Positions 20,927 to 32,169 of a DNA stretch of 64,000 nt are shown piece after piece. Where the stretch lies: positions 73,102,757-73,166,756 of the forward strand of contig NC_077238.1 in the NCBI RefSeq assembly GCF_947179165.1, read 5' to 3'. The notes beneath the pieces were generated by a model. It made no database searches. It was not told the origin of the DNA and worked only from the letters and a program-made list of their open reading frames with translations. The DNA is from Solanum dulcamara (taxonomy: Eukaryota; Streptophyta; Magnoliopsida; Solanales; Solanaceae). The translations under genes were made by a program, and so were the position numbers. Every line of letters starts with the position of its first letter. The first letter of the stretch is position 1.

Positions 20927-22400
20927 CGCTTATATCGTATGCCATTGAATTAGGCACATAACCTTGTTGACATTGAGGACGCGAATTAGGATTACCAATA
21001 GCAAGACGAGTAATGAGCCTGAACCAAATAATGTAGGGGTTACCATACAGAAGTGGTTCATGATTGACCAGTGCATCACAACTATATTGGAGGCGTTAGT
21101 TCCAAAAATATAACCATTGTGCATGTTCCAACTCCGAATTTATATTTGGGCTTCTCCGATGATCATGACAAAAGTGTGTTGAATCAAATGGAAATGGAAT
21201 TGTAGTAACTTGTTGCAACCACCCAAATTGTCTCATAACTCAATCTAGCAAATGAACCTCGACCACATCCCAACAAATGTTTGAAACTCTAACTCGCCAT
21301 ATGTTGCATCCAGCGCTACAATAGAAAGGAAGACTCTCAATCAAGTCATTAGGATATGATTCCCAAATAAACTACATGAGAAAGCAAAAAATTAAAATGA
21401 GTCTTTACATATACAATCTATATAAATACAAGAAAATTATATGCATTGTACCTGATCCTCTATCATAGAGTCAAGTGCATCCCTATAAAATTTCAACACG
21501 TGCTTGGTAGTGTTCGTCCAACGAAGATGCGCAAACCATCTAATTGCATGTTGAACCCTAGGCAAACTTGCATAAAAGTAGTTCTCGCATCTCTCTGGGC
21601 TACTATCTAAGGATTAAGGACAACAACTCTCTCCCATGCCTAAATCTAGGAGAAATATAAGAAATTATAAACTACAAGAAATATCAATGACTAAGTTGTC
21701 AATTGTTATGTATACCTGAAGTAGTGGTAGAAATCTGGGTTTCTCATTTTGGGTATTTTGTGAGGTTTACAAAGCAAAAAATATAAACAGGTTAAGGTCG
21801 CACTCCCCCAACTATAGGACCCAATTTCATTGACGTCCTCAAGCATAGGCAGATACATAAGCTTCAAATAACCACCAGATGTATCCGCCATCATCATACC
21901 CCCAATCATCCAGAACATGTAACGTTTGGCCTTCTGATTGGCCATGTCTCGCGTTGCCATGTCCGGCAACTGTGGCTAGCTTAGCATGTGTGCATTAAAC
22001 GCATCGACCTTAAGGGAATTTGTTTTTGAAGTCTTCACGAGATGGAACAAAACCTAATAATCTTTGACAAACATTTTACCAATCTCCTATGGTCCTTGTT
22101 GTCTCATTACCAAGTACTGGATCACCATTCACAGGTAATCCATACAACACCTCTACGTCCTACAAGGTGATTATTGCTTTACCTATCCTAAAGTGGAAAG
22201 TATGCGTTTCGGGACTCACACTGATCAAACTATGGTCAATAGAAGGCAAATTAGATTTGTAAGTACCATTCAATCTAAATAATCTAATTACTTGTAGCAC
22301 TCATGGATAGATAGGATGTTTCTCTACTAGCTTCCAAAAATTCCCATTAATACATCCTATTCAAGTGGACAGGGATCCAACTTGTATTCACTATTATCAA
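20927..22400 (-). pseudogene. PMD protein pseudogene, exons 1-3
   Basis: The minus strand encodes a plant mobile domain in pieces. Exon 1 (about 22400-21716): LDPCPLE, VLQVIRLFRLNGTY, PETHTFHFRIGKAIITL then TAG (22162-22160) then DVEVLYGLPVNGDPV, LLGFVPSREDFK, and RYMFWMIGGMMMADTSGGYL with YSWGSATL. Intron 21646-21715 (70 bp) has GT-AG ends. Exon 2 (21645-21452) starts with a stop where LLQ-x-WAWER is normal. Intron 21372-21451 (80 bp), GT-AG. Exon 3 (21371-20927) gives SYPNDLIESLPFYCSAG, CNIWRVRV, LEHAQWLYFWN, ITRLAIGNPNSRPQCQQGYV and NSMAYD. Frameshifts lie near 22340, 22000 and 21735, and several stops are present. The N-terminus is uncertain. PMD proteins act in the nucleus in TE silencing and gene expression. 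Confidence 0.85.
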
Positions 22401-23121
22401 TCGTAAAACAAAATACCTGTGAAATAAAAAAACACATATGAAATTAAACTTAAATATTAGCCCGAATTGTTAGTCCTAGGAGATTAAAATCAAATCAAAT
22501 CAAAATTCATAACCGGAGAGAATCCTCTGTTGGAATTCAATTTCATCGATTTGTCAGTGGGTTCTTCAATTTACACAAGATAGGATTCTATGGGTTTGTT
22601 AAGCATTCATTCGCAAAGAATAATCAAACCTTGAACACAGAAAACTACCTCAAAATACCTATGGCGCTGAAACAATTGTGAATCTCATTTTTTCGACAAC
22701 ACTAGTGGAGAGGATTGGGAATGGAGTCATGCATATCGTTCTCCTCGCAACACTAGAGATGAGATTGGGATTAGGGTAGGAAAGGAACCGGAGATGTGAA
22801 ACTTCACAATTGAATTGAAATTGGGTTTAAGACAGGGTTAAAATGTATGTAAGGGTGACGAGGAAAATGACATCTTTATTTAAATAATGGAATAAATAAT
22901 TCTAAAACGTTACTACTAGTAACGTATTCCTACTTTAATGCCGTCTCCCGTTATTTTTTGGTCCTTTGATTTTTTGAAAAATATATGTCTTAATTTGGCC
23001 AACAACGTTTATACTAATGTTGTCAAGTTTCACAAAAAATATACTATTGTTGTAAATTAATTTAAATAATAGCTTATTTTGGTTAAAGTTCAAATACTTG
23101 TTTCAACAGACATAGGACGGA
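22401..23121. other. Gene-free region upstream of the PMD pseudogene
   Basis: No coding sequence seen. It contains a perfect inverted repeat, ACGTTACT-act-AGTAACGT (22907-22925), and similar motifs such as ACAACGTTTATACTAATGTTG near 23003 (described, not continuous palindromes). These resemble the subterminal motifs of CACTA-type DNA transposons, but no terminal CACTA was found. It may hold the PMD promoter. Confidence 0.4.
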
Positions 23122-25639
23122 TGTAAAGACCCTGAAGGTCGTTTTTAGAAATTTTTGAAAAATTATCATTTTACCCCTCCCAATAGTTGTTTTGAGTCAT
23201 GCTTGACCAGTATATGAGGTTAGAATTGATATCGGATCGAAAGACTGAGATTTTTGAAAGTTTTAAAGTTTTGAAGGTTTTTCAGTTGAAATAAGTGATT
23301 TTAGTCGTCATTTGCAGCTACGAGCCTTAGAATAGATTTTCATCAATTCCATCTACTCTGAAATGAGGAATTTTTTCTAGGAGTTTTGTCATTTTCAGTT
23401 CTAAAGCTTTTATGGTGATTTGAGCTCTTGTTGTGTTTATAGTGGAAGTTAAGGCTAAAGTTTGACTTTGGTCAACATTCGGAGTTTGGAGACTCGAATT
23501 CGAATTCCTTAGACTCTGTTGGAATCAGGGGGTAATTTTAGGCTTAGATCTGCTTTGATTTTTGGGGGGATTTTGAGGGCATTTTGGTCTTTTTGGTAGA
23601 ACTTAGTTAGTAGTAGCTTTTGCGGGTGCCGGATCAAGAAGACCTCGGATCCATGTTCTAATGGTTCCATTGATTCCGGGATATCGAATTTAGTAGGATA
23701 GCATATATGATTTGTGTGAACGCGATTACGAATGAATTCTGAGGGTCCGTTCAGAGTTTAGAGTTTCTTCGTTGTTGAGCTTTCATAGTATCACCCGAAG
23801 AAAATGAGTTTATTTTGGTATTTTGATGACACCAATGGATCTGTATCGTAATTTCTTAACTAAAGCAAACAGAACCGTCGCATATCGTGTCCGTATATGA
23901 GGAAATTATGGCCTTTTTAGTGGAATTTAGCATTGTTGGTGTCGGTGTGCTGCAGAAGCGAAAAGTGGGCTGCACCTGCGAACCCGTAGGTGCAAATAAA
24001 AATTTTGCCAAAGCAAAATTCGCTATGTATGTAAATCCCAGACTGCATTTTTTCACTAAAAATTATTTTTGAGAGATAAGGAGTTGTGATTGAGGTGATT
24101 TTTGTTGTGTTTTTCTCGTAATATCCGTGTATACGTGTTCCTAAAATTATTATGATCATTCTCCAGGTTTATCCAAATGATTTTCATGATTTTAAGTCAT
24201 CCAGTTGAGATTTAAAACCCTATTTCAAGTTTTCTTCCCCATTCCTTATTATTGGAATTTGTGCAAACTCAATTTTAGACACTTTCAAAAGAAAATTTTC
24301 AAGATGAAATCATTGGGTAAGTCTTTTAATCATGATATCTTCGCTACCCATTGATTATTAATGATTTTAACATCAAGATTTAATATTTCAAGTCCAAAAT
24401 TTGGGGGTTTTCTCATAAACTTCGACATTGTATTTTTGGCATTTGGGGTGATTCTTAGCTCATTTTTTTATACAATTTTGCATCTGAGTTCCTAATTCTT
24501 GGGTATCATGTTTTTCAATAAAATTTTCAGATTTATCCATAGCCCTCGGGTTTGACTTTTTAGGTCGTTTTGGACCCGGATTTTAAAAAAATAACAAAAT
24601 GGGTATCATTATTCATGTTTTCTTATGGGGATTATGTATATGAATAGATTGTGTGGATTCGGAGGCTCAACATAAGGGAAAGGCTCAAGTCCCGATTTGA
24701 TTTCTTCACTTTAAGGTAAGTGGACCTCTTTGACTCCTTTACAAAGTGCTTTATATTTTATGTGTTGAATCTTTATGATTGATAGTAATGGGAATAATGG
24801 GAGTGTACATGTGGATAAAGTGACGAGCATCCACATGAACATTAGAGTCAAGCATATTGGGTTAATTGTACATGTGGAGTCACTATTGTGTGTGGTGCTA
24901 TGTGTGGCTTTGGATGACTATTATGATTTTCCTTCTTGGTGTTATGCCCATGAGTTGCACGGTTAATTTATTGATGTTAAATTTGTCATCCTCTTGTAAT
25001 GCATACGATCATGACTATTTGTGTTGGCACTGAGACTCTTTTATGAGATTCGTATCCTATTATGTCGGTGGAAAATGGCTTCTCGAGTGTTATTATGCCG
25101 ATTGGAAATGGTTCTGAGGGTTACATGGACCTCACAAGTCCCCTATGGGTTTTGTATTGCTTGTACAACATGTGTGTATCAATAGGACAGACATGGATCA
25201 TTTTCTATGACTTATGCATTACAATTGCATCTCATTATCATTGATCGATGACTATGAATGATTTATTATTTTGGTGATTGATTTCTCTTGTAAGTGATAC
25301 TTGAAATTTCCCCCTTCTCCCCGTTAGTGATGTTGTTGGGAATTAGAGGGTGTTGTTTATTTGTTAAGTATCCATTGTTGTTTTGATACTCAATCCCTTA
25401 CTTTTTTACACTTGTGTAGGCTACAAGCCCGGTACAACCTGATCATCCTCCTGCATCAGTCTCTGAGGCTTGCACTTAGGAGTACATGAGGTAGGTGCTA
25501 GTTGCTCTAGCAGACTTCACATACCCTTATATTATGTCTTTATTTTATTCTAGAACTAGAGACATTAAAACTTGGTCTTTCATTGAATCTGTATTATTAT
25601 CTAGTACCTTGTACACGTGACACCAAGATTTGGGGATGG

Positions 25640-25677
<38 letters not shown>

Positions 25678-25814
25678 TGGACTTTGTGTTGTGTTTCTTA
25701 TTTCCTTGTTTTCTTTTCTTATTTTCATATTTACCCCTGTAGAGAATTGTTTAGGCTTATCTGTCTAGGTGGGATAAGATATGTGCCATCACACCTGGGT
25801 TTTGGGTTGTGATA
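23122..25814 (+). mobile_element. Solo LTR 1 (~2.7 kb, Gypsy-type)
   Basis: It starts TGTAAAGACCCTGAAGGTCG and ends GGGTTGTGATA (TGTGACA expected). Flanking 5-bp repeats are ACGGA (23117-23121) and ATGGA (25815-25819), identical except for one C-to-T at a CpG. No internal region, PBS or PPT follows. A splice-donor-like TTAAGGTAAGTGG lies at 24712-24724. An AT microsatellite lies at 25644-25675. Open frames inside (24775, 25062, 25583) show no domain. Confidence 0.78.
25644..25675. repeat. AT dinucleotide microsatellite in solo LTR 1
   Basis: About 16 AT units. It translates to alternating Ile-Tyr and creates spurious open frames. Confidence 0.95.
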
Positions 25815-25970
25815 ATGGAATCCTACAGTCAAGAATTCATTCGCCCAACTCAGAGTCAAAGAGGGAAATAAAATAGAAAATTACAATGAGGGATCATACG
25901 AACCTATTTTGGAGCAGCGACTAACGCGATGAGTCTGAACCAATCTTTTCACCGATGCTGTGTGAAATCC
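25815..25970. other. Short ancestral locus segment between two solo LTRs
   Basis: 156 bp between the two solo LTRs. Removing the second solo LTR joins it to 39984 onward. On minus the joined sequence stays open for some 50 codons and ends at a donor-like AATAGGTTCG. This could be an exon remnant; no product is recognised. Confidence 0.35.
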
Positions 25971-26624
25971 CATGTTTTTTCTTTTTGCATTAAATACATA
26001 GTGTGGCGTGGTTATTTAATGTGTATATGACTTGGTATAGTACATCGGGAGAATGATACTTCAAATGTGTTGTAATATCAAAAAACTAAAATTTTAGGTC
26101 AAAGAAATCCCTTAAACAAAGGTTCATGGTTAAAGAAATTGTTCGAATAGCACCCCGCCTGTTCCGAAGATTTAAAATAACTTGCACCCTCAGGATAAGA
26201 CCAAAAGTGTCTAATAATCTAAGAATAATGTGTTATGAGGTATTATAATATCACAATGGTCATATCTTAAGTTTTGGATTCAAACTAGTTGCAATTCGGC
26301 AAAAGTTATCGCAAGTTTCTCTTATAATTATTTTTAAACTTTGGGTCAAATGTCTCAGAACATTTCTCCCAATATATAAAGAATTATGGGACCCACGACC
26401 TACCAAATTGAAGGACTATGAGTCTAGTTTGCAACCAAAAAAACGGTATGTCAATCTAACATTGGAATAAAAAGTTATGAATGTTTTACCAGTGGACTGT
26501 CCGGATTGAAACTGGGTCACGAACCGGATCGGGTCAACAATGTGGTTAAGTCAGCCTTTGGACGTTCTAAAATGGGAAAATTACACCCAGCGTCCATTCG
26601 ACCAAAGTAATTACCAAAAAAATG

Positions 26625-26790
26625 GTCATTCATTGTATAGGCATGTATAGTCAGTGTATATTTCATGTATAGTCAAGCTATATTCAATTTTTAAGTGTAT
26701 CATAATGTATATTCAGTGTATAGCTCATGTATAAGTAATCTATATTGTATAGTCAGTATATAGTCAATGTATATTTCCTATGATTTAGGT
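26625..26790. repeat. Degenerate TGTATAGTCA(A/G)TGTATA array
   Basis: About ten irregular copies of TGTATA or TGTATAGTCAGTGTATA, with ATGTATA spacers, within solo LTR 2. Confidence 0.75.
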
Positions 26791-27252
26791 TATTTTTTAT
26801 GTAAGTAAAATATGCTTATATTTATTGTAAACTAATTATTTTATTGTATATATTCAAAATTGTCCCTTTTAAAACATCAAAACATTTCATTTTCGTCCCA
26901 AAATAGTAAACAAACTGAAGATAAGGGTTCCATGGTGTTCTTGGGTGATCAAGGTGAGTCTTAATGATTTCTATTGTTAAAGTTTGTCCACGTGCCTAGA
27001 AACGCGATCTATACGCGTGGCAATCATTTTCCCCTTCTATTAGCTGAGTTTGGAGCTATTTTTGAAAGATAGGAATTTGTAGTTTGTGGTGTTTTTTCAA
27101 GCTTTACATTTGTTTTGATAAGGTAATCATCTCGGGACTCTTTTATGATTGTTTTTACGAAGTTCTACGGATGTTTTTCCAAGTTATAATCCTATGGATA
27201 ATCTGCCGATTAAAGCTCAATGATGAACTATTTATAGGTGCATATAAGCTGC

Positions 27253-27275
27253 ATATATATATATATATATATATA
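27253..27275. repeat. AT microsatellite in solo LTR 2
   Basis: About 11 AT units, near a stretch of weak open frames with no domain. Confidence 0.93.
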
Positions 27276-28515
27276 GTGTTTGTGAAGCTTAGGACGTAAG
27301 GAACAACTTTCGTGAAGGAACTATGGGCATTCGGACGTTCATTGGAAAGGTGTGTTAAGGCTAAGTTTTGTCCTTCCTTTTAGCACGAATTTTGTGAAAT
27401 TCCTAAAACGCCAAATGCGATATTTTACTATTCTATTGTTAGAAAGAAATTTTGTGAAAGGCACTGGGATCGCAACTGAAGTATTTTCATGATTCTATTA
27501 GGTTGATACTCCACTCATTCAGTTAAATAGGATATTTGATATCTATATATATCATTTTATCGGCTTTCTTGACTATATGTCCATATGTGTGAATTCTTAT
27601 TCATCTTTAGGTGATGTAACTTAAAAATATTATGAAAGGCATTTAATATTGGCAACCAGTCCTTCTTCATTGGTAAAGTGTATTTTAAAAACCTTAAAGT
27701 AACACGCCGATTTTCAAAAATCTTACATATAATTTCTATGTTTAAACTACTAAAACACTTGTTTTTTTTTAAAATACTTTCTTTTACTAATTACAAGGAA
27801 TCAGTATAAGAACTAAGTGAAGTACCTTAAGCTCCTTATTGACATCTTCAAGGTTAAGTTATCTTTCTAAAAAGTCGAGTTAAGTGTTCAAGCTTATTTG
27901 AAAAACATATGAGGTTCCACAAGGCGTTTACGTGTTATACGGAAGTGTTTACGAGATTATGAGAATAGAGTACTAATGAGCCAAGATTGGCTAAGTTCTT
28001 GTTATGGCCCAATATGTGCATTCAAAGTTGATATCATATATGGCATGTTATGCATGGAGTCCGAGCTATAATAGGAAGTAAGGAGCCTATTTGCCCAGAA
28101 GACTATATATATTTTACAGATGGCCACAGGTTGGCATTATGATGCCGGTTAGCTACCGGAAGAGACCGCCATTGCTAGCATTTGGTTGGGTATTTCATGC
28201 ATTTGCATCAATATATATGTATTTACGACATACTATTACACGAGCATACCATGCACAATTGATTACTATGAGTTACAACAACTATTTATGATTCTGCTGC
28301 CTTACATACAGTACATTTTATTCGTACTGATGTCCTATTGCCTGGGAATACTACATTTTTATTTCGTGCATGCAAGTCTAGGTAGGGATTTTGATCGTGT
28401 CACGACCCAACTCCGTGGGACGTGACTAGTGCCCAAATTGCACACTCGTATATACACCTATCAGCAACTAAACATGATAAGGGACTTATACGGGTAGAAC
28501 TTTGCCTCAAAACAG

Positions 28516-28517
<2 letters not shown>

Positions 28518-28553
<36 letters not shown>
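28518..28553. repeat. AT microsatellite, 36 nt, left LARD LTR
   Basis: Homologous tract in the right LTR (35881-35902) is 22 nt. Confidence 0.95.
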
Positions 28554-28555
<2 letters not shown>

Positions 28556-29305
28556 AAACCACTTGTCTCTTGGGGAGTCACAATCGTCAAAAGATAACAT
28601 AGTATGTAAACCGACAAGGCTTTCATTACATATAGGAACGTCCCACTATATATGAATATCATATACAGATACGCAGGCCGACAAGGCTGCCACTACACAT
28701 CACATTCCAAATATACATGTATATACGTAAGCCGGCAAGGATACCACTATGAATGGGGACGTTCCGAAATATTAGTCATACTAGTACAGTTGGATAACAT
28801 CTATATACAACCCACACATATATGCCTACAGATCTCTAAGAATATCAATAATAACATATGACGGGATAAGACCCCGTCATACCCCTGGATAAACAAATAT
28901 ATACAGCAAAAGGTCGATATCAAACGTCAACGCTTCGGAACAATGGAGCATTTTCAAAATAACTGGATGGAAATCCTAAGCTGGCGGATCTCCAAAATGA
29001 GTATCTGTACCTGCGGGCATGAAACGCAGTCCCCCGAAGAGAGGGGGTCAGTACGACATATGTATTGAGTATATAAAGCATAAAATACCATAAAGGAGAT
29101 CACATTTGAAAGGAATAATCAAGAGACAAGTATAATACCGATAATCAAGAAATCATTGTATCTGTGCCTTATGAAATAAAATCATGCATGATCATATCAT
29201 ATATCATATCCGGCCCATTATTGACTCGGTGAATCTGTCATATACATGTATATCACATTCAGCCCATCATGGGGCTTGATGCCATCATCATATTACTATG
29301 TCATC

Positions 29306-29311
<6 letters not shown>

Positions 29312-29348
<37 letters not shown>
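29312..29348. repeat. AT microsatellite, 37 nt, left LARD LTR
   Basis: Homologous tract in the right LTR (36679-36700) is 22 nt, where it is preceded by an ATATC pentamer repeat at about 36650-36670. Confidence 0.95.
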
Positions 29349-29350
<2 letters not shown>

Positions 29351-32155
29351 GTACCCGGCCCTCTAGTAAGGGACTCGGTGAATAATGTAGTGAAACTATG
29401 CACGAATACATACCCGGCCCAGGACTTGGTGAAAAATACATTAAGACATGCATGAGTAGACTAGTGAGTAACCATATGGATTTAAATCATCATTTAAGAC
29501 TTAATGGAATAATAAAAATAAACCATTATTTGAAAATCAGGATGGTAGTCATTTCAAGTACTCTTTGATTGTCATTAGGCATTATGCCAAACACGAATTA
29601 TACCGAAATATGTATTGTACCAAAATATAAATTATACCAATTAGGATAGATGGAATCATACTCATGAGACAAGATATAACAATATAAATTCTGTAAACCA
29701 AAAATGTTAGCCATCCGAATATATTTAAGAATAAGAGTTTCTTTGGAATTTAAGTATGCGTCGTCCGTTTGTTTCATATGGATCATGCCAAAAGGAAGAA
29801 AGGTTAGCTTTACATACCTTTAGCGTTTACTTGCGCTCAATACGTATATGCTGCCCAATATTGTCTCAACCTATATTAAAACTTTAGCCACTACAATTAA
29901 GTTATGGAAAGACATAAAACGTACTTTATCGTTAGTAGGTTATTTCTGAAAAAACTGGACAGCACCTCCCCTTAATGTCATAACCCTTTTTCGAATATAT
30001 AAAAGCAAAACTAGGTTTTAAAGCGTGAATAAAAGTTTTAGATCTATGAAATAGCTATCTAGAACATCTTCAATGACTCAAAATGTAGCTTTACACAAAG
30101 AGTTATGTTAAAATTACTAACAGCAGTCCCATCCAAAAACGGATTTGCAAAACACAAAAATCTGAGCAGCAACTCCCTTATACTACTCACTTTCTCAACT
30201 TCTAAATCAGCCATACAATCACCAAGTAATATCAATAATCACACATTCAAATGCCATGTCAAGACAATCCAAGACGATATTCAAAAATACTCCAAATAAC
30301 CCACATACAACTACTACATCTTCCAATTATCCTTAATGATCCGTAGTCTTAACGTTTTATCGAAACAATCCTAAAATAGACCAACTAATATATAATGCAA
30401 CATATAGCCTTAATTATCATTAATCTTCCAAGCTCAACAAGAACAACAACAACCCATCAAAATAGCCCCTAACCAACGACATAAAGATGCTCAAAAACCT
30501 TATGAACACCTACAACAAGCCAAGCAAACCACCTACAATGTTTACACCTTATTTCATACTACTTTTCATCCAATTTTTGTGGCCTATAACAACAGCCACA
30601 CACAACCACAACATCATTCATTCATATGCAAGAAAGTCATGTTAATATCACCACAAGTTCTACAACAAATTCAACCTCAACCTTAATCATTTAATTCCTT
30701 CACTCTCATCACAAAATCCATAACAATAACAATCCAATACTAAGAAAAATTAATTCATCCTTTTCTACACCAAGCAGCCACAAACGTCTCCTACCATGCC
30801 TCAACATCAACAACCATAATTTCATACATTCATCACTCATTTATCAACTCACACAAGCTTCAATTACCTTCAAGATGAGGAAAAAATGAAAACGGAGATG
30901 AAATCTTACCTTAGGCTTTTATGACACAATTTGCTTGAAAACTTGAGGGCTTGGTCAAAAACGTTTTTGCTTCTCTAATGGATCCATCCTTGCTTCCATG
31001 ACCTTGAATAATCACCACACTTAACCTCTCAATTTCTTCCTCACTCTCTAGCTTGTCCACCTCTCTCTTTCTCTACACTTCCGTTGCTTCTCTCTATCTT
31101 CATTTGTTGAAGATGAGAGTTCTTCCTTCTTGGAGAACTCTTTAGAGTTGGAAAAGAAGTGGCTGCAGATTTTTTTCAATAAGGGAACCAAGTGGCTACC
31201 CAAGAGGCCTAATTGTCCCTTATAAAAATGTGGGCCAATAGGAATTGGCCATGTGGCAGTGGGGGACCACTTTTCATTCCACTAATTAAATTAATTCATC
31301 TTAATTAATCCCAAATTCCCAGTTAATAATCCAACCATGGTTAATTAATTCATAATATCAACTAATATCTTCTAATTGGAATTAGGAATTAAAGATTTCT
31401 ACATCGTGTCTAAAGATGATCCCGTCTTTAACTTGAGTCAATTCTCTTAAGACTGACTCGACGTATGAAAATACGGAATATAACAGCCCATTAGCTCGCA
31501 AATAGTCCAATGCACAAAATTATGGAATATAACAATTATCATTCTGTTTATGACATATTTTTGAGCCTACTTATAGTGATAAAGGACGGTGGAGTGGTCC
31601 AGCCACGTGTCAGGCTCTCTAATTGCGGTCAATGCCTTTGTTCCGTAAAATAGTCATATCTTTTGATTACGATATCGAATAAATTACCAAGACCTATGGT
31701 TAGAAAGATAATCCAATTATCTACAACTTTCATTTTATGAGATTTTCCAAATTACCGAATCATGATGACGTTATGGCCTCTCCAAATTAGATCGCCCGAA
31801 AACATAACTTAGAAATATCTTTTTGGAGGGCTTACACTTGGATTTGGCTCAAGGTTCCTTCTTGAGTTGTGTTTAACTTTAAATATATTATCCATATAAC
31901 TTATCATATGTTATTTTTATATATATAAAAAAAATTCCATCATGTGGCCCCCACTTTAGCTCACGATTACAAGGGCTATATATCTTTTAACATACTATTC
32001 CAATCATATTGTACGGACTCTAAATATTATACTCATGCTATCCCCATACTAATATGGTAGAATTTTATTCTTTATACTCATAAAATTTTCTCCTCCTCGA
32101 ACTCACATTAAGCCATCAGTAGCCTTAATAACACGGAATTTTCTTGGGTGTAACA

Positions 32156-32169
32156 TCTTTCCCTTCTTT
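32156..32169 (-). other. Polypurine tract of the LARD-like element
   Basis: Minus strand reads AAAGAAGGGAAAGA directly before the LTR start TGTTACACCC. It would prime plus-strand DNA synthesis. Confidence 0.88.

Larger units (their letters stand above)
28398..32155 (-). repeat. 3' LTR of the LARD-like element (~3.76 kb)
   Basis: On plus it starts TGTCACGACCCAAC and ends GGGTGTAACA, next to the PPT. It contains AT microsatellites at 28518-28553 and 29312-29348, both longer than their counterparts in the other LTR, and a short motif CCGACAAGGCTGCCACTA repeated near 28610-28750. Predicted promoter and splice donor on minus are described for the 5' LTR. The small open frames (28091, 28422, 29246, 29598, 30105) show no domain. 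Confidence 0.93.

Noticed and set aside
28422..29455. Open frames with Ile-Tyr runs
   Set aside because: Caused by AT microsatellites in the LARD LTR.
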